Below, in pieces: positions 36,044 to 45,547 of a stretch of DNA of 64,000 nt. Under the pieces are notes generated by a model that was not told where the DNA came from, ran no database searches, and saw nothing but the letters and a program-made list of their open reading frames with translations. Position 1 is the stretch's first letter; each line of letters opens with the position of its first letter. Location: NCBI RefSeq assembly GCF_001429045.1, contig NZ_LMHY01000001.1:565892-629891 (forward strand), given 5' to 3'. A program made the position numbers and the translations under genes. This DNA comes from Pseudomonas sp. Root71 (lineage in GTDB: Bacteria > Pseudomonadota > Gammaproteobacteria > Pseudomonadales > Pseudomonadaceae).

Positions 36044-36955
36044 ATGATAAAGAAAATGGAGTTTCGCGATCTTGTACTTGTTATCGGTGTGACAGTGATG
36101 TGGGGTAGCAATTTTACGGTAATTGGTATCAGTCTTGACGGTATCGATCCTTTCATATTGACAGCATTGCGTTTTACTTTCTGTGCATTACCGTTGGTGT
36201 TTTTCCTCCCCAAACCCAAGGGTATCAGTACATTTGTAACTATCGTCTACGGTTTGTTGTTTGGTGTCGGAATGTGCTGGTTGATGAACTATGGCATGTT
36301 TCTTGGTGTCAGTGCCGGCGTGACATCTTTGCTCTTGCAATTCAGTGCTTTTTTCACAGTCATCTGGGGAGTACTTCTGTTTGGCGAGAAAATGACGGCA
36401 ATACAGGTGGCTGGCATTCTCATGGCGTTGGTTGGACTGATGTTTATAATTCATGTAACGGACGGCGATGCCGAAAGCTTTGGACTTTTTCTGGTATTGC
36501 TCGGCGCATTGTTCTGGAGTCTTTGCAATGTGTTGGTCAAGAGAAGCAAAGTTGTTGATATATTTTCCTTTGTCGTTTGGTCGAGTCTGTATGCAACACC
36601 TCCTCTATATCTGATGACTTACTGGGTCAAAGGCGCAGCCCCTTTCCAGTCGTTGCTAACGGACATGACCGCTCCGGTGCTGGCATCTGTCCTGTTTCAG
36701 GCCTATGTGGCGACGGTATTCGGGTATTGGGTGTGGAACCGAATGATTGAGAAGTATCCGGCGAGCCAGGTTGCACCGTTGTCAGTGATTGTTCCGATAT
36801 CGGGCATCTTGACCTCGTGGTATGTACTCGACGAACCCATTGGTGGCGAAAAACTGTTTGCTCTCGTAATCACGGTCCTCGGAATTGCCTTGTTCATGAA
36901 TGCGTCGAGAATAGGCCATTGCATCGCTGCAAACGCGTTGCGTTACAGGAGGTAG
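36044..36955 (+). CDS. EamA-family (DMT) transporter
   Basis: Ten-helix drug/metabolite transporter of 303 residues, with two EamA repeats (WGSNFTVIGISLDGIDPFILTALRF; LGALFWSLCNVLVKRS). Exporters of amino acid metabolites such as O-acetylserine are the closest named group, but the substrate is not known. GAGGA precedes ATG 36044; the frame is open to 35969 without such a site. The gene is AT-rich with codon use unlike its neighbours, which suggests transfer. Confidence 0.82.
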   Translation: MIKKMEFRDLVLVIGVTVMWGSNFTVIGISLDGIDPFILTALRFTFCALPLVFFLPKPKGISTFVTIVYGLLFGVGMCWLMNYGMFLGVSAGVTSLLLQFSAFFTVIWGVLLFGEKMTAIQVAGILMALVGLMFIIHVTDGDAESFGLFLVLLGALFWSLCNVLVKRSKVVDIFSFVVWSSLYATPPLYLMTYWVKGAAPFQSLLTDMTAPVLASVLFQAYVATVFGYWVWNRMIEKYPASQVAPLSVIVPISGILTSWYVLDEPIGGEKLFALVITVLGIALFMNASRIGHCIAANALRYRR

Positions 36956-36984
36956 CCCTGCATTTGCTGGAAGCTGAAACAAAA

Positions 36985-37015
36985 ATCCCCCGGTTTTTCA
37001 ACCGGGGGATTGCTG
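36985..37015 (-). terminator. Terminator of glcB
   Basis: Stem ATCCCCCGGT / ACCGGGGGAT, followed on the minus strand by ATTTTTG. It lies between the convergent EamA and glcB genes and may work in both directions. Confidence 0.88.
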
Positions 37016-37028
37016 TGAAGACAGCTGG

Positions 37029-39206
37029 TTACAACCCGTTCTTCGCCTTGAACTCGCGACGACGACGGTGCAGGACCGGCTCGGTGTAGCCGTTCGGCTG
37101 CTTCGTGCCTTCGACCACCAGTTCAACCGCCGCCTGGAAGGCAATGTTGCTGTCGAAGTTCGGGGCCAGCGGACGGTACAGCGCATCGCCGGCGTTCTGA
37201 CGGTCAACCACCGGCGCCATGCGCTTGAGGCTTTCCATGACCTGGTCTTCGGTGACGATGCCATGGCGCAGCCAGTTGGCGATGTGCTGGCTGGAAATAC
37301 GCAGCGTGGCACGGTCTTCCATCAGGCCGACGTCGTTGATGTCCGGCACTTTCGAACAGCCGACGCCCTGGTCGATCCAGCGCACTACGTAACCGAGAAT
37401 GCCCTGGGAGTTGTTGTCCAGTTCGTTCTTGATCTGTTCGGCGGTCCACTGCGGGTTCACCGCCAGCGGGATGGTCAGGATGTCGTCCACCGAAGCGTGG
37501 GCACGCTTGGCCAGTTCGGCCTGACGGGCGAACACGTCAACTTTGTGGTAGTGCAGCGCGTGCAGCGCAGCAGCGGTCGGCGATGGTACCCAGGCGGTGT
37601 TGGCACCGGCCATCGGGTGAGCGATTTTCTGTTCGAGCATCGCCGCCATCAGGTCAGGCATGGCCCACATGCCTTTACCGATCTGTGCGCGACCTTGCAG
37701 GCCGGTGCTCAGACCGATATCGACGTTGGAGTTCTCGTAGGCACCGATCCATTTTTCCGCCTTCATGTCCGCCTTGCGCACCATCGGGCCGGCTTCCATG
37801 GAGGTGTGGATTTCATCGCCGGTGCGGTCGAGGAAACCGGTGTTGATGAACACCACACGCTCGCTCGCCGCCTTGATGCAGGCCTTGAGGTTGATCGTGG
37901 TACGACGCTCCTCGTCCATGATCCCGACTTTGAGGGTGTTGCGTGGCAGGCCCAGCACGTCTTCGATGCGACCGAACAGCTCGTTGGTGAACGCCGCTTC
38001 TTCCGGGCCGTGCATCTTCGGCTTGACGATGTAGATCGAGCCGGTGCGGGTGTTTTTGCGCGAAGTGTTGCCGTTCAGGTTGTGCATCGATGCCAGGCAA
38101 GTCACCAAGCCATCGAGAATGCCTTCCGGCACTTCGTTACCGTCTTTGTCCAGGATCGCATCGATGGTCATCAGGTGACCGACGTTGCGCACGAACAGCA
38201 ACGAACGACCGTGCAGGCTCAGTTCACTGCCATCGACAGCGGTGTAGGTACGGTCGGCGTTCATGGTACGGGTAAAGGTCTGACCGCCCTTGGCGACGTT
38301 TTCCGACAGATCGCCCTTCATCAGGCCGAGCCAGTTGCGGTAGATCACCACTTTGTCATCGGCGTCGACGGCGGCAACCGAGTCTTCGCAGTCCATGATG
38401 GTGGTCAGCGCGGCTTCCATCAGGATGTCTTTGACGCCGGCCGCGTCGGTCTGGCCGACCGGGGTGTTGGCGTCGACCTGGATTTCGAAATGCAGGCCGT
38501 TGTTTTTCAGCAGGATCGCGGTCGGTGCAGAGGCATTGCCCTGGAAACCGATCAGTTGTGCGTCGTTGCGCAGGCCGGTGTTGCTGCCGCCTTTAAGGGC
38601 GACCACCAGTTTGCCGTCAACGATCTTGTAGCCGGTGGAATCGACGTGGGAGCCGGCCGCCAATGGCGCCGCTTCGTCGAGGAAGGCACGGGCGAAGGCG
38701 ATGACCTTGTCGCCGCGAACTTTGTTGTAGCCTTTGCCTTTTTCCGCGCCGTCAGCTTCGCTGATGGCGTCGGTGCCGTAGAGCGCGTCATACAGCGAAC
38801 CCCAACGGGCGTTCGAGGCATTGAGGGCGAAACGGGCATTCATCACCGGCACCACGAGCTGCGGGCCGGCCATGCGGGCGATTTCTTCGTCGACGTTTTG
38901 CGTCGTTGCCTGGAAATCGGCCGCTTCTGGCAGCAGATAACCGATCTCTTGCAGGAAGGCTTTATAGGCCACGGCGTCATGCGCTTGACCGGCACGGGAT
39001 TGGTGCCAGCCATCGATGCGAGCCTGGAAATCATCGCGTTTGGCGAGTAGGGCTTTGTTCTTCGGCGCCAGGTCATGAATGACCTTGTCGGCACCGGCCC
39101 AGAACTGATCGGCGGTGAGGCCGGTTCCGGGAATGGCTTCGTTGTTCACGAAGTCGAACAGGACTTTGGCGACCTGCAGGCCACCGACTTGAACGTGTTC
39201 AGTCAT
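37029..39206 (-). CDS. glcB: Malate synthase G
   Basis: Condenses glyoxylate with acetyl-CoA to malate in the glyoxylate bypass. The 725-residue length is typical of isoform G. The signature region [26 protein letters not shown], the catalytic [15 protein letters not shown] region and [14 protein letters not shown] are all intact. The ATG at 39206 gives MTEHVQVG; the frame is open to 39218. Monocistronic, ended by the terminator at 36985-37015. Confidence 0.97.
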   Translation of the reverse strand: MTEHVQVGGLQVAKVLFDFVNNEAIPGTGLTADQFWAGADKVIHDLAPKNKALLAKRDDFQARIDGWHQSRAGQAHDAVAYKAFLQEIGYLLPEAADFQATTQNVDEEIARMAGPQLVVPVMNARFALNASNARWGSLYDALYGTDAISEADGAEKGKGYNKVRGDKVIAFARAFLDEAAPLAAGSHVDSTGYKIVDGKLVVALKGGSNTGLRNDAQLIGFQGNASAPTAILLKNNGLHFEIQVDANTPVGQTDAAGVKDILMEAALTTIMDCEDSVAAVDADDKVVIYRNWLGLMKGDLSENVAKGGQTFTRTMNADRTYTAVDGSELSLHGRSLLFVRNVGHLMTIDAILDKDGNEVPEGILDGLVTCLASMHNLNGNTSRKNTRTGSIYIVKPKMHGPEEAAFTNELFGRIEDVLGLPRNTLKVGIMDEERRTTINLKACIKAASERVVFINTGFLDRTGDEIHTSMEAGPMVRKADMKAEKWIGAYENSNVDIGLSTGLQGRAQIGKGMWAMPDLMAAMLEQKIAHPMAGANTAWVPSPTAAALHALHYHKVDVFARQAELAKRAHASVDDILTIPLAVNPQWTAEQIKNELDNNSQGILGYVVRWIDQGVGCSKVPDINDVGLMEDRATLRISSQHIANWLRHGIVTEDQVMESLKRMAPVVDRQNAGDALYRPLAPNFDSNIAFQAAVELVVEGTKQPNGYTEPVLHRRRREFKAKNGL

Positions 39207-39408
39207 TGCTTGCCTCACTCTGCTCAGCTATTTCGCTTTTCAGCTCTTCAATTTAACAATGAAGCCTTTGGCCATTTAAACCACAAACCCCTCTACCAGT
39301 ACATGCCCATGACAGGCGGCTGGGTTGGGACCAATCAACGGCTTGGGGCCTTGCTGACAGGGCTTTCAGGGTTGCGAACGTGCCTGCGGCAGACATCGAT
39401 CCAACGTT

Positions 39409-39436
39409 ATGTAGTGCGCGCTGCGGCATACTACAT
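39409..39436. promoter_or_regulatory. Inverted repeat upstream of glcB
   Basis: Perfect 7-base arms ATGTAGT (39409-39415) and ACTACAT (39430-39436) around a GC-rich 14-base spacer, about 200 bases upstream of the glcB start. It could be a regulator site; no regulator is known to me for this pattern. Confidence 0.35.
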
Positions 39437-39605
39437 GATGAATTGCGGTTGTGAAAATTAGACTAATTACGTCGTTCTGCGACCCCATGACGCATTGCGG
39501 TCACGTCGGGGAGCGTGATGTTCTCAAAAAACTATTGGATTGTTCCAGCTAAATATCAAAAGTTGTACACGATTTGTTGGGTCAGTCAGATCGGCGGTGC
39601 CTTCA

Positions 39606-39670
39606 TTCGCGAGCAAGCCCGCTCCCACAAGGACAGCGCATGACTCTGTGGGAGCGGGCTTGCCCGCGAA
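39606..39670. repeat. REP pair (REPIN)
   Basis: Inverted REP copies only about 20 bases apart, between glcB and the ACT-domain gene. Confidence 0.9.
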
Positions 39671-39774
39671 GAGGCCAGTCGATACACCTTTGATTTCGGA
39701 TCTGCCCAGGCACCATCCAACCCTTGCCTATACTTGGTTCTCTATAACAAAAGTCATGACAAGAGGGCTGTGCC

Positions 39775-40293
39775 ATGGACCACCTCGTACTCACTGTTTT
39801 TGCTCCGGACAAACCCGGGCAAGTCGAGCGCATTGCCCAATGCATTGCCGAGCACGGCGGCAACTGGCTGGAAAGCCGCATGTCGCGTATGGCGGGACAA
39901 TTCGCCGGGATTCTTCGGGTGGGGGTGCCGGCCGAGGCCTACGACGAACTGGTCGATGCCTTGCAGAGCTTGTCCGCTCATGGCATTCGCGTATTGATCG
40001 CAGAAAGCGGTATCGAACAATCCTGCACCTGGAAACCGATTGCCATGGAACTGGTGGGCAATGATCGCCCGGGGATCGTGCGTGACATTACGCGCTTGCT
40101 GAGCGAGCAGGGGGTGAATCTGGAACGGCTGGTCACCGAAGTGCGTCCGGCACCGATGAGCAGCGAGCCGCTGTTCCATGCCGAAGCGATTCTCGCGGTC
40201 CCGCTGACGCTGTCGCTGGACGTACTGCAATCGCGCCTGGAAACCCTGGCTGACGACCTGATGGTCGAGTTGGTGCTGCGCAGTGAACCCTGA
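39775..40293 (+). CDS. GcvR-like tandem ACT-domain regulator
   Basis: The 172-residue protein has two ACT domains (about 3-80 and 88-168; DKPGQVERIAQCIAEHGGNWLESRM and NDRPGIVRDITRLLSEQGVNLERL). This matches the GcvR family of glycine-cleavage transcriptional repressors, which bind glycine and sequester GcvA. No gcvA or gcv operon is nearby, so the specific target is uncertain. A hairpin terminator follows at 40462. Confidence 0.82.
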   Translation: MDHLVLTVFAPDKPGQVERIAQCIAEHGGNWLESRMSRMAGQFAGILRVGVPAEAYDELVDALQSLSAHGIRVLIAESGIEQSCTWKPIAMELVGNDRPGIVRDITRLLSEQGVNLERLVTEVRPAPMSSEPLFHAEAILAVPLTLSLDVLQSRLETLADDLMVELVLRSEP

Positions 40294-40324
40294 TCAGGTT
40301 ATCCAAGTTAAACGTGCACCGGCC

Positions 40325-40394
40325 TGTGGATAACCTGTAGAGACACATCGCCAGGCCACGCCGACCGGGGGTTTTCAGGTTCTGATCAAAAAAC
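40325..40394 (+). other. Composite element: DnaA box plus GATCAAAAAA
   Basis: TGTGGATAA at 40325-40333 is followed, 59 bases from box start to motif start, by GATCAAAAAA at 40384-40393, preceded by TTCAGGTT. The same box, spacing and motif occur at 147/206 and 329/388, where the 329 unit also has TTCAGGTT. A second box is at 40437-40445 and an inverted one, TTATCCACG, at 40529-40537. Function is inferred only. Confidence 0.6.
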
Positions 40395-40461
40395 CAGCAG
40401 TTTCAGATACTTGCGCACAAACGGCGGGGATCACGCTGTGGATAACCTTGGGAAGGAATGA

Positions 40462-40507
40462 TGCAGGCCACGGAAGACGTGGCCTGCAGGCTTTTGTGCG
40501 TTTTTTG
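40462..40507 (+). terminator. Terminator of the GcvR-like gene
   Basis: Perfect 11-bp stem TGCAGGCCACG / CGTGGCCTGCA with a 5-base loop, followed by GGCTTTTGTGCGTTTTTT. Confidence 0.75.
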
Positions 40508-40508
40508 A

Positions 40509-41396
40509 TCAGCTGCGGCGGCGCAAACTTATCCACGCATCGATGCTGTAAACCGCCAGGCCGGCCCAGATAAACATGAACGCTACCAAGGTGCTGGACG
40601 ACAGGTGTTCGCCAAACAGCAGGACTGCTTGCAGTAGCACCAGTGTCGGGGCCAGATACTGGAGAAAGCCCAGTGTCGTGTAGGGCAAATGCCTTGCAGC
40701 AGCGTTGAAACAGACCAGCGGCACCAGCGTGATCGGGCCGGCGGCGACCAGCCACCAGGCCTGGGACGTGGTCCAGAATTCGGCCTGGGCGCTGCTGGCC
40801 GTCGGATTGAGCAGCAACCAGCCAAGTGCAATCGGCACTAGCATCCAGGTTTCCACCACCAGCCCCGGCAGCGCCTTGACGGGCGCCTGCTTGCGAATCA
40901 GGCCATAGAAACCGAAGGTCAGTGCCAGCACCAGCGACACCCATGGCAGGCTGCCGACTTGCCAGACCTGTTGCGCCACACCGACAGCCGCCAGACCGAC
41001 GGCAATCCATTGCATGCGCCGCAGCCGTTCGCCAAGAATCAGCATGCCCAGCAACACGTTCACCAAGGGGTTAATGTAGTAACCCAGGCTGGCCTCCAGC
41101 ATGCGTCCGTTGTTCACCGACCAGACGTAGGTCAGCCAGTTGGCTGCGATCAGCGCACCGCTCAGGGCCAGGATCGCCAGCCGCTGCGGGTTTTCTCGCA
41201 GTTCGCGCCACCAGCCGGGATGCTTCCAGACCATCAGCAACAAGGCGCCGAACAGCGCCGACCACAGTACCCGGTGAATGATGATTTCCACGGCGGGCAC
41301 ACTGGCGATGGCTTTGAAGTAGAGGGGGAAAAGTCCCCAGATGATGTAGGCACTCAGGCCTAGAATGTACCCGCGACGCGGGTTGGCGGCTTGCAT
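40509..41396 (-). CDS. rarD: EamA-family transporter RarD
   Basis: Ten-helix membrane protein of 295 residues, RarD subfamily of the DMT superfamily (GYILGLSAYIIWGLFPLYFKAIASV; EIIIHRVLWSALF). E. coli RarD was linked to chloramphenicol sensitivity by name only; the substrate is not known. P. aeruginosa has the same gene beside srkA. It converges with the GcvR-like gene. Confidence 0.88.
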   Translation of the reverse strand: MQAANPRRGYILGLSAYIIWGLFPLYFKAIASVPAVEIIIHRVLWSALFGALLLMVWKHPGWWRELRENPQRLAILALSGALIAANWLTYVWSVNNGRMLEASLGYYINPLVNVLLGMLILGERLRRMQWIAVGLAAVGVAQQVWQVGSLPWVSLVLALTFGFYGLIRKQAPVKALPGLVVETWMLVPIALGWLLLNPTASSAQAEFWTTSQAWWLVAAGPITLVPLVCFNAAARHLPYTTLGFLQYLAPTLVLLQAVLLFGEHLSSSTLVAFMFIWAGLAVYSIDAWISLRRRS

Positions 41397-41469
41397 GCAG
41401 AATCCTTGCTTAGGCAGCTAACAAAGAAGGGATTGTAAGGTGGTTGTATAGATGTGTCGTGTCAGAAAA

Positions 41470-41561
41470 AAGATCGCAGCCTTCGGCAGCTCCTACAGAG
41501 AAAACATATTCGCCCTGTAGGAGCTGCCGAAGGCTCGGGCCGCGTTCGGACGATCTTTTGA
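41470..41561. repeat. Inverted repeat, GCAGCCTTCGG family, with an insertion in one arm
   Basis: AAGATCGCAGCCTTCGGCAG (41470-41497 arm) and its inverted copy from 41515 flank a short spacer. The second arm is split by an extra CGGGCCGCGTTCGGAC before GATCTTTTG. Same family as 3430-3511. Confidence 0.8.
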
Positions 41562-41568
41562 TTTTCGA

Positions 41569-42543
41569 TTAAAACAGCTTCAACGGCTCTTCATTGAGCG
41601 CCGCCAATTGCTCGCGCAACGCCAACACCTGATCCCCCCAATACCGTTCGGTACCGAACCAAGGGAAACTGCGGGGGAAGGCCGGGTCTTCCCAGCGGCG
41701 GGCGAGCCAGGCGCTGTAGTGCATCAGGCGCAAGGCGCGCAGCGGTTCGATCAAGGCCAGTTCACGGGGGTTGAAGTCGTGGAACTCGTTGTAGCCGTCC
41801 ATCAGTTCCGACAACTGGCTCAGGCAATCCTGACGGTCGCCGGCGAGCATCATCCAGATGTCCTGCACCGCTGGGCCCATGCGGCAGTCGTCGAGGTCGA
41901 CGATATGGAACATCTCGTCACGGCACATCATGTTGCCGGGGTGGCAGTCACCGTGCATGCGGATGTTCTGGTGCGGCGTGTTGCTGTAGGCATCTTCCAC
42001 ACGCTTGAGCAAATCGCGGGCCACCGATTCGTAGGCCGGTAGCAGGCTGCGGGGGATGAAGTTGCCATCGAGCAACGTGGCCAGCGAGTCATGGCCGAAG
42101 TTCTTTACCGCCAGCGCTTCACGGTGCTCGAACGGCCGAGTCGAGCCGACCGCATGCAGGCGTCCGAGCAACTGGCCCAGGCGATACAACTGGTCGAGGT
42201 TGCCCGGTTCCGGTGCGCGGCCGCCACGGCGGGGGAACAGGGTGAAGCGGAATCCTTTGTGTTCGTGCAGGGTTTCACCGTTGTGGATCAACGGCGCCAC
42301 GACCGGCACCTCGCAGTCGGCGAGTTCGGCGGTGAACTGGTGCTCTTCCAGAATCGCTTCGTTGCTCCAGCGTTGCGGCCGGTAGAACTTGGCGATCAGC
42401 GGCTCGGCGTCTTCGATACCGACCTGATAGACGCGGTTCTCGTAGCTGTTGAGGGCCAGGATGCGCGCGTCGCTGAGAAAGCCGATGCTTTCAACGGCAT
42501 CGAGCACGAGGTCTGGGGTGAGGGTTTCAAACGGGTGGGCCAT
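41569..42543 (-). CDS. srkA: Stress response serine/threonine kinase SrkA
   Basis: Protein kinase of the YihE/SrkA family (324 residues), aminoglycoside-phosphotransferase fold. N-lobe Lys lies in PLIAKFYRPQRW, the catalytic loop is MHGDCHPGNMM and the metal-binding Asp is in HIVDLDDCRMGP. In E. coli it counters stress-induced death, acting with the Cpx response. ATG 42543 has AGGAGT upstream; the long upstream frame crosses REP sequence and is not coding. Length agrees with the family. Confidence 0.92.
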   Translation of the reverse strand: MAHPFETLTPDLVLDAVESIGFLSDARILALNSYENRVYQVGIEDAEPLIAKFYRPQRWSNEAILEEHQFTAELADCEVPVVAPLIHNGETLHEHKGFRFTLFPRRGGRAPEPGNLDQLYRLGQLLGRLHAVGSTRPFEHREALAVKNFGHDSLATLLDGNFIPRSLLPAYESVARDLLKRVEDAYSNTPHQNIRMHGDCHPGNMMCRDEMFHIVDLDDCRMGPAVQDIWMMLAGDRQDCLSQLSELMDGYNEFHDFNPRELALIEPLRALRLMHYSAWLARRWEDPAFPRSFPWFGTERYWGDQVLALREQLAALNEEPLKLF

Positions 42544-42648
42544 GCTGACTCCTGCGCGCAGCAGGCTGCTGCGTCCGGCCAGGCATGGTAGCGCAGACGG
42601 CGCGGTTTTAGTGGTTGGACTGAGATGTGTGGTGTCTGGGCTGACGCC

Positions 42649-42742
42649 ATCGCGAGCAAGCTCGCTCCCACAGGAGATCTCTGGTGTGCCGCCGATCGCA
42701 TGCACGCCGACAATCCAAAGTGGGAGCGAGCTTGCCCGCGAA
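42649..42742. repeat. REP pair (REPIN)
   Basis: Inverted REP copies at 42649-42671 and about 42719-42742, between phoX and srkA. Confidence 0.88.
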
Positions 42743-42751
42743 GAGGCCCTG

Positions 42752-44653
42752 TCAGGCGCCGACGATCCCGCCATCTTCCCGAGAAATCGCCATCACCGAA
42801 GACCGCGGCTTGCCATTGGGCAGATGCTCGGGAAAGGTCGAACCACCGTTTTCACCCGGATGCTGGATCCCGACAAACAGGGTCTTCTGGTCCGGCGAGA
42901 AGCTGATCCCTGTCACTTCACAACCTACCGGGCCAACCATGAAGCGGCGAATCTCGCCGGTTACCGGGTCGGCACAGAGCATCTGGTTGTTGCCCATGCC
43001 GGCAAAGTCTCCGGCGTTGCTCGAATCGCCATCGGTGAGAATCCACAAGCGTCCGGCCTTGTCGAAGCCCAGACCGTCCGGGCTGTTGAACATGTTCTGT
43101 GGCGTGATATTCGACGATCCGCCTTTGGGTGTGCCGGCGTGAACCCCCGGATTACCGGCGACGACGAACAGGTCCCAGGCAAAGGTTTTCGAGCCGTGAT
43201 CGTCACGCTCGGTGCGCCAGCGCAGGATCTGCCCGTAGACGTTCTTCTCGCGCGGGTTCGGCCCGCCCACCGGTTGCCCGTCTTCGCCGCGTTTGGCGTT
43301 GTTGGTCAGCGTGCAGTAAACCTGGCCATCCTTGGGGCTGACCACGATCCATTCCGGGCGGTCCATGCGGGTGGCTTTCACCACACTGGCAGCCAGGCGG
43401 GCGTGGATCAGCACTTCGGCCTGATCGGCAAAGCCGCTGCTGGCATCGATGCCGTTTTTGCCATGGGTCAGTTCGATCCATTCGCCCTGGCCTTTCGGGT
43501 GATCGACGTTGCCGTCGCCGGCATCGAAACGCGCTACGTACAGGGTGCCGTGGTCGAGGATGTCGCGGTTGGCCTTGGGGTTCTTGTGGTCGATCTTGTC
43601 GCGGCTGACGAATTTGTAGATGAACTCACCGCGCTCATCGTCGCCCATGTACACCACGGCATGACCGTCGGCGGTTTCGGCCAGGGCGGCGTTTTCGTGT
43701 TTGAAGCGGCCCAGGGCCGTGCGTTTGACCGGCGTCGACTTCGGATCGAACGGATCGATCTCCACCACCCAGCCGTGACGGTTCAGCTCGTTGGGGTTCT
43801 TGGCCATGTCGAAGCGCTCGTCGTACTGGTGCCAGTTGATCTCTTTGCTGGTGGCCACCACGCCGTAGCGTTTTTGCGCCGGGTCGAATTTCTGCTCGGC
43901 GTTGCTGCTGCCGAAGCAGTCGGTGAAGTTCTCTTCACAGGTCAGATAGGTGCCCCACGGTGTCTTGCCGTTGGCGCAGTTCTGGAAGGTGCCCAGGACA
44001 TTCTTGCCCTGTGGATCGGCGCTGGTTTTGAGCAGGGCATGTCCGGCGGCCGGGCCGCTCAGGGTGATGGGTGCGTTGCCGTGAATGCGGCGGTTGTAGC
44101 GCGAGCCCTGGACGAAATGCCATTGGCCGTTCTTGCGCTGCACTTCAATCACCGACACACCTTCACAGGCCAGCGCCTTGCGCACTTCTTCGGCCGATTG
44201 CGGCATGCCGCCGTGGGCGTAGAGGTAACGGTAGTTGGTGTATTCGTTGTTGATCGCCATCAGCGCCCGGTCTTTTTCGCCCGGAAATTCGAACAGGCTC
44301 ATGCCGTCGTTGTTGTCGCCGAACTGGACTTCCTGATGTTCGGCGCTGCCGTTGCCGCTCGGGTCGAACGCCGGACCGTCCTTGTGCAGAGGCTGGCCCC
44401 AGCTGATCAGTACCGAGGACTTGTAGCCAGGTGGCAAGGTGATGGAGTCGCTGGTGGCGGCGGCAATGCTGTCGAAGCCCAACAACTGGCTGTTACCGGC
44501 GCTGACACTGGCGGCCATTACGCTGCGGCTCAGCAGATTGCCGCCGAGGAACATCGCAGCGCCGCACAGGGCACCTGCGCTGATGAAGCCGCGACGGCTG
44601 AGGCCGACCATGTTTTCGAGGTCGGTGGACTGGTTTTCTTCTAATAGGCTCAT
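42752..44653 (-). CDS. phoX: PhoX-family phosphatase, Tat-exported
   Basis: DUF839/PhoX protein of 633 residues. The twin-arginine signal LSRRGFISAGALCGAAMFL (from about residue 18) indicates folded export to the periplasm, as for the Ca/Fe-dependent alkaline phosphatase PhoX. Typical motifs include NNEYTNYRYLY, GTYLTCEENFTDCFG (the Cys-containing metal site region) and SPDGLGFDKAGRLWILTDG. No clear Pho box was seen upstream. Phosphatase activity is inferred from family; some members are untested. Confidence 0.88.
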   Translation of the reverse strand: MSLLEENQSTDLENMVGLSRRGFISAGALCGAAMFLGGNLLSRSVMAASVSAGNSQLLGFDSIAAATSDSITLPPGYKSSVLISWGQPLHKDGPAFDPSGNGSAEHQEVQFGDNNDGMSLFEFPGEKDRALMAINNEYTNYRYLYAHGGMPQSAEEVRKALACEGVSVIEVQRKNGQWHFVQGSRYNRRIHGNAPITLSGPAAGHALLKTSADPQGKNVLGTFQNCANGKTPWGTYLTCEENFTDCFGSSNAEQKFDPAQKRYGVVATSKEINWHQYDERFDMAKNPNELNRHGWVVEIDPFDPKSTPVKRTALGRFKHENAALAETADGHAVVYMGDDERGEFIYKFVSRDKIDHKNPKANRDILDHGTLYVARFDAGDGNVDHPKGQGEWIELTHGKNGIDASSGFADQAEVLIHARLAASVVKATRMDRPEWIVVSPKDGQVYCTLTNNAKRGEDGQPVGGPNPREKNVYGQILRWRTERDDHGSKTFAWDLFVVAGNPGVHAGTPKGGSSNITPQNMFNSPDGLGFDKAGRLWILTDGDSSNAGDFAGMGNNQMLCADPVTGEIRRFMVGPVGCEVTGISFSPDQKTLFVGIQHPGENGGSTFPEHLPNGKPRSSVMAISREDGGIVGA

Positions 44654-44719
44654 TTCAGGCTCCCTGCGGATTTTGCAGACACCTTAAAGATGAGTAATGA
44701 ACCTTTTGTTGCAGTTTGC

Positions 44720-45484
44720 TTAAAGCGGCGTGCCCAGTAGAACCCGGGACGGCGAGAACTCCACGCGCACCGGCTTGCCGCAGGTCAACTCCGATGCTTG
44801 CAGAAGACTCGGTTCGACCAGGGCGCATAGGGTCAGACCGTTGGCCAGGGTGATGCGCACTTCGCTGGGGCCGTCGTCGGCGTCGAGGACTTTTTCGATG
44901 ATGCCCCTGAGGCAATTGTTTCCAGGCGTTTCGACGGTGTCAGTTTGCAGTACGTCGAGCCAGCCGGCCTTGATCAATGCCACGACATCGGTGCCGATTT
45001 GCAGCTCCAGGCGCTCGGTGCTGTCGTGGGTGATTTGCGCGGTGACGATCAGGCCTTCGGCGACTTCAAGGCGAATCAGGTCGTTGCGCCCCTGAGGTTC
45101 AATCGCCACCACCTTGCCGTGTAACTGGTTGCGTGCGCTCGTGCGCAGCATCAGGCGCCCGAGCAGGTCCAGATCGCTCGCGTCTTCAGCGGCTTCCAGC
45201 ACCTGGGTCTGCAAGGCTTGCAGCTTCTGGTACAGGCGCAACACCCGCTCGCCTTCGTTGGACAATCGCGCACCGCCGCCGCCCTTGCCGCCGACAATCC
45301 GCTCCACCAGCGGTTTCTGCGCCAGGTTGTTCAGCTCATCGATCGCATCCCAGGCGGCCTTGTAGCTCATGCCCGCGCTTTTGGCCGCCCGGGTGATCGA
45401 GCCTTGTTCGGCGATGTGCTGCAACAGGGCGATGCGCTGCGGACGGCGGACGATGTGCTGGGACAGCAAGGTGGGCAAAGACAT
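44720..45484 (-). CDS. ModE-type molybdate-responsive regulator
   Basis: The 254-residue protein has an N-terminal LysR-like winged helix (QGSITRAAKSAGMSYKAAWDAIDELN, GGKGGGGARLSNEG), typical of ModE, and two C-terminal TOBE/molbindin repeats (about 125-185 and 195-254; SARNQLHGKV) that bind molybdate. No modABC genes are in the window, so its targets are elsewhere. P. aeruginosa has the equivalent gene (PA0487) in the same neighbourhood. Confidence 0.88.
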   Translation of the reverse strand: MSLPTLLSQHIVRRPQRIALLQHIAEQGSITRAAKSAGMSYKAAWDAIDELNNLAQKPLVERIVGGKGGGGARLSNEGERVLRLYQKLQALQTQVLEAAEDASDLDLLGRLMLRTSARNQLHGKVVAIEPQGRNDLIRLEVAEGLIVTAQITHDSTERLELQIGTDVVALIKAGWLDVLQTDTVETPGNNCLRGIIEKVLDADDGPSEVRITLANGLTLCALVEPSLLQASELTCGKPVRVEFSPSRVLLGTPL

Positions 45485-45547
45485 GACAAGTCGCTTTGAG
45501 TGGTGACGATGGTCAGGAAGTTGGCCGCTTGGGTCGCGCGAGTCAAG

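Larger units (their letters stand above)
39207..39774. other. glcB / gcvR-like intergenic region
   Basis: A 568-base gap without a convincing gene. It contains the presumed glcB promoter, an inverted repeat ATGTAGT / ACTACAT (39409-39436) and a REP pair. Nothing else was recognised. Confidence 0.6.

Noticed and set aside
44654..44719. Pho box before phoX
   Set aside because: No CTGTCAT-type repeat could be found in the short gap upstream of phoX.
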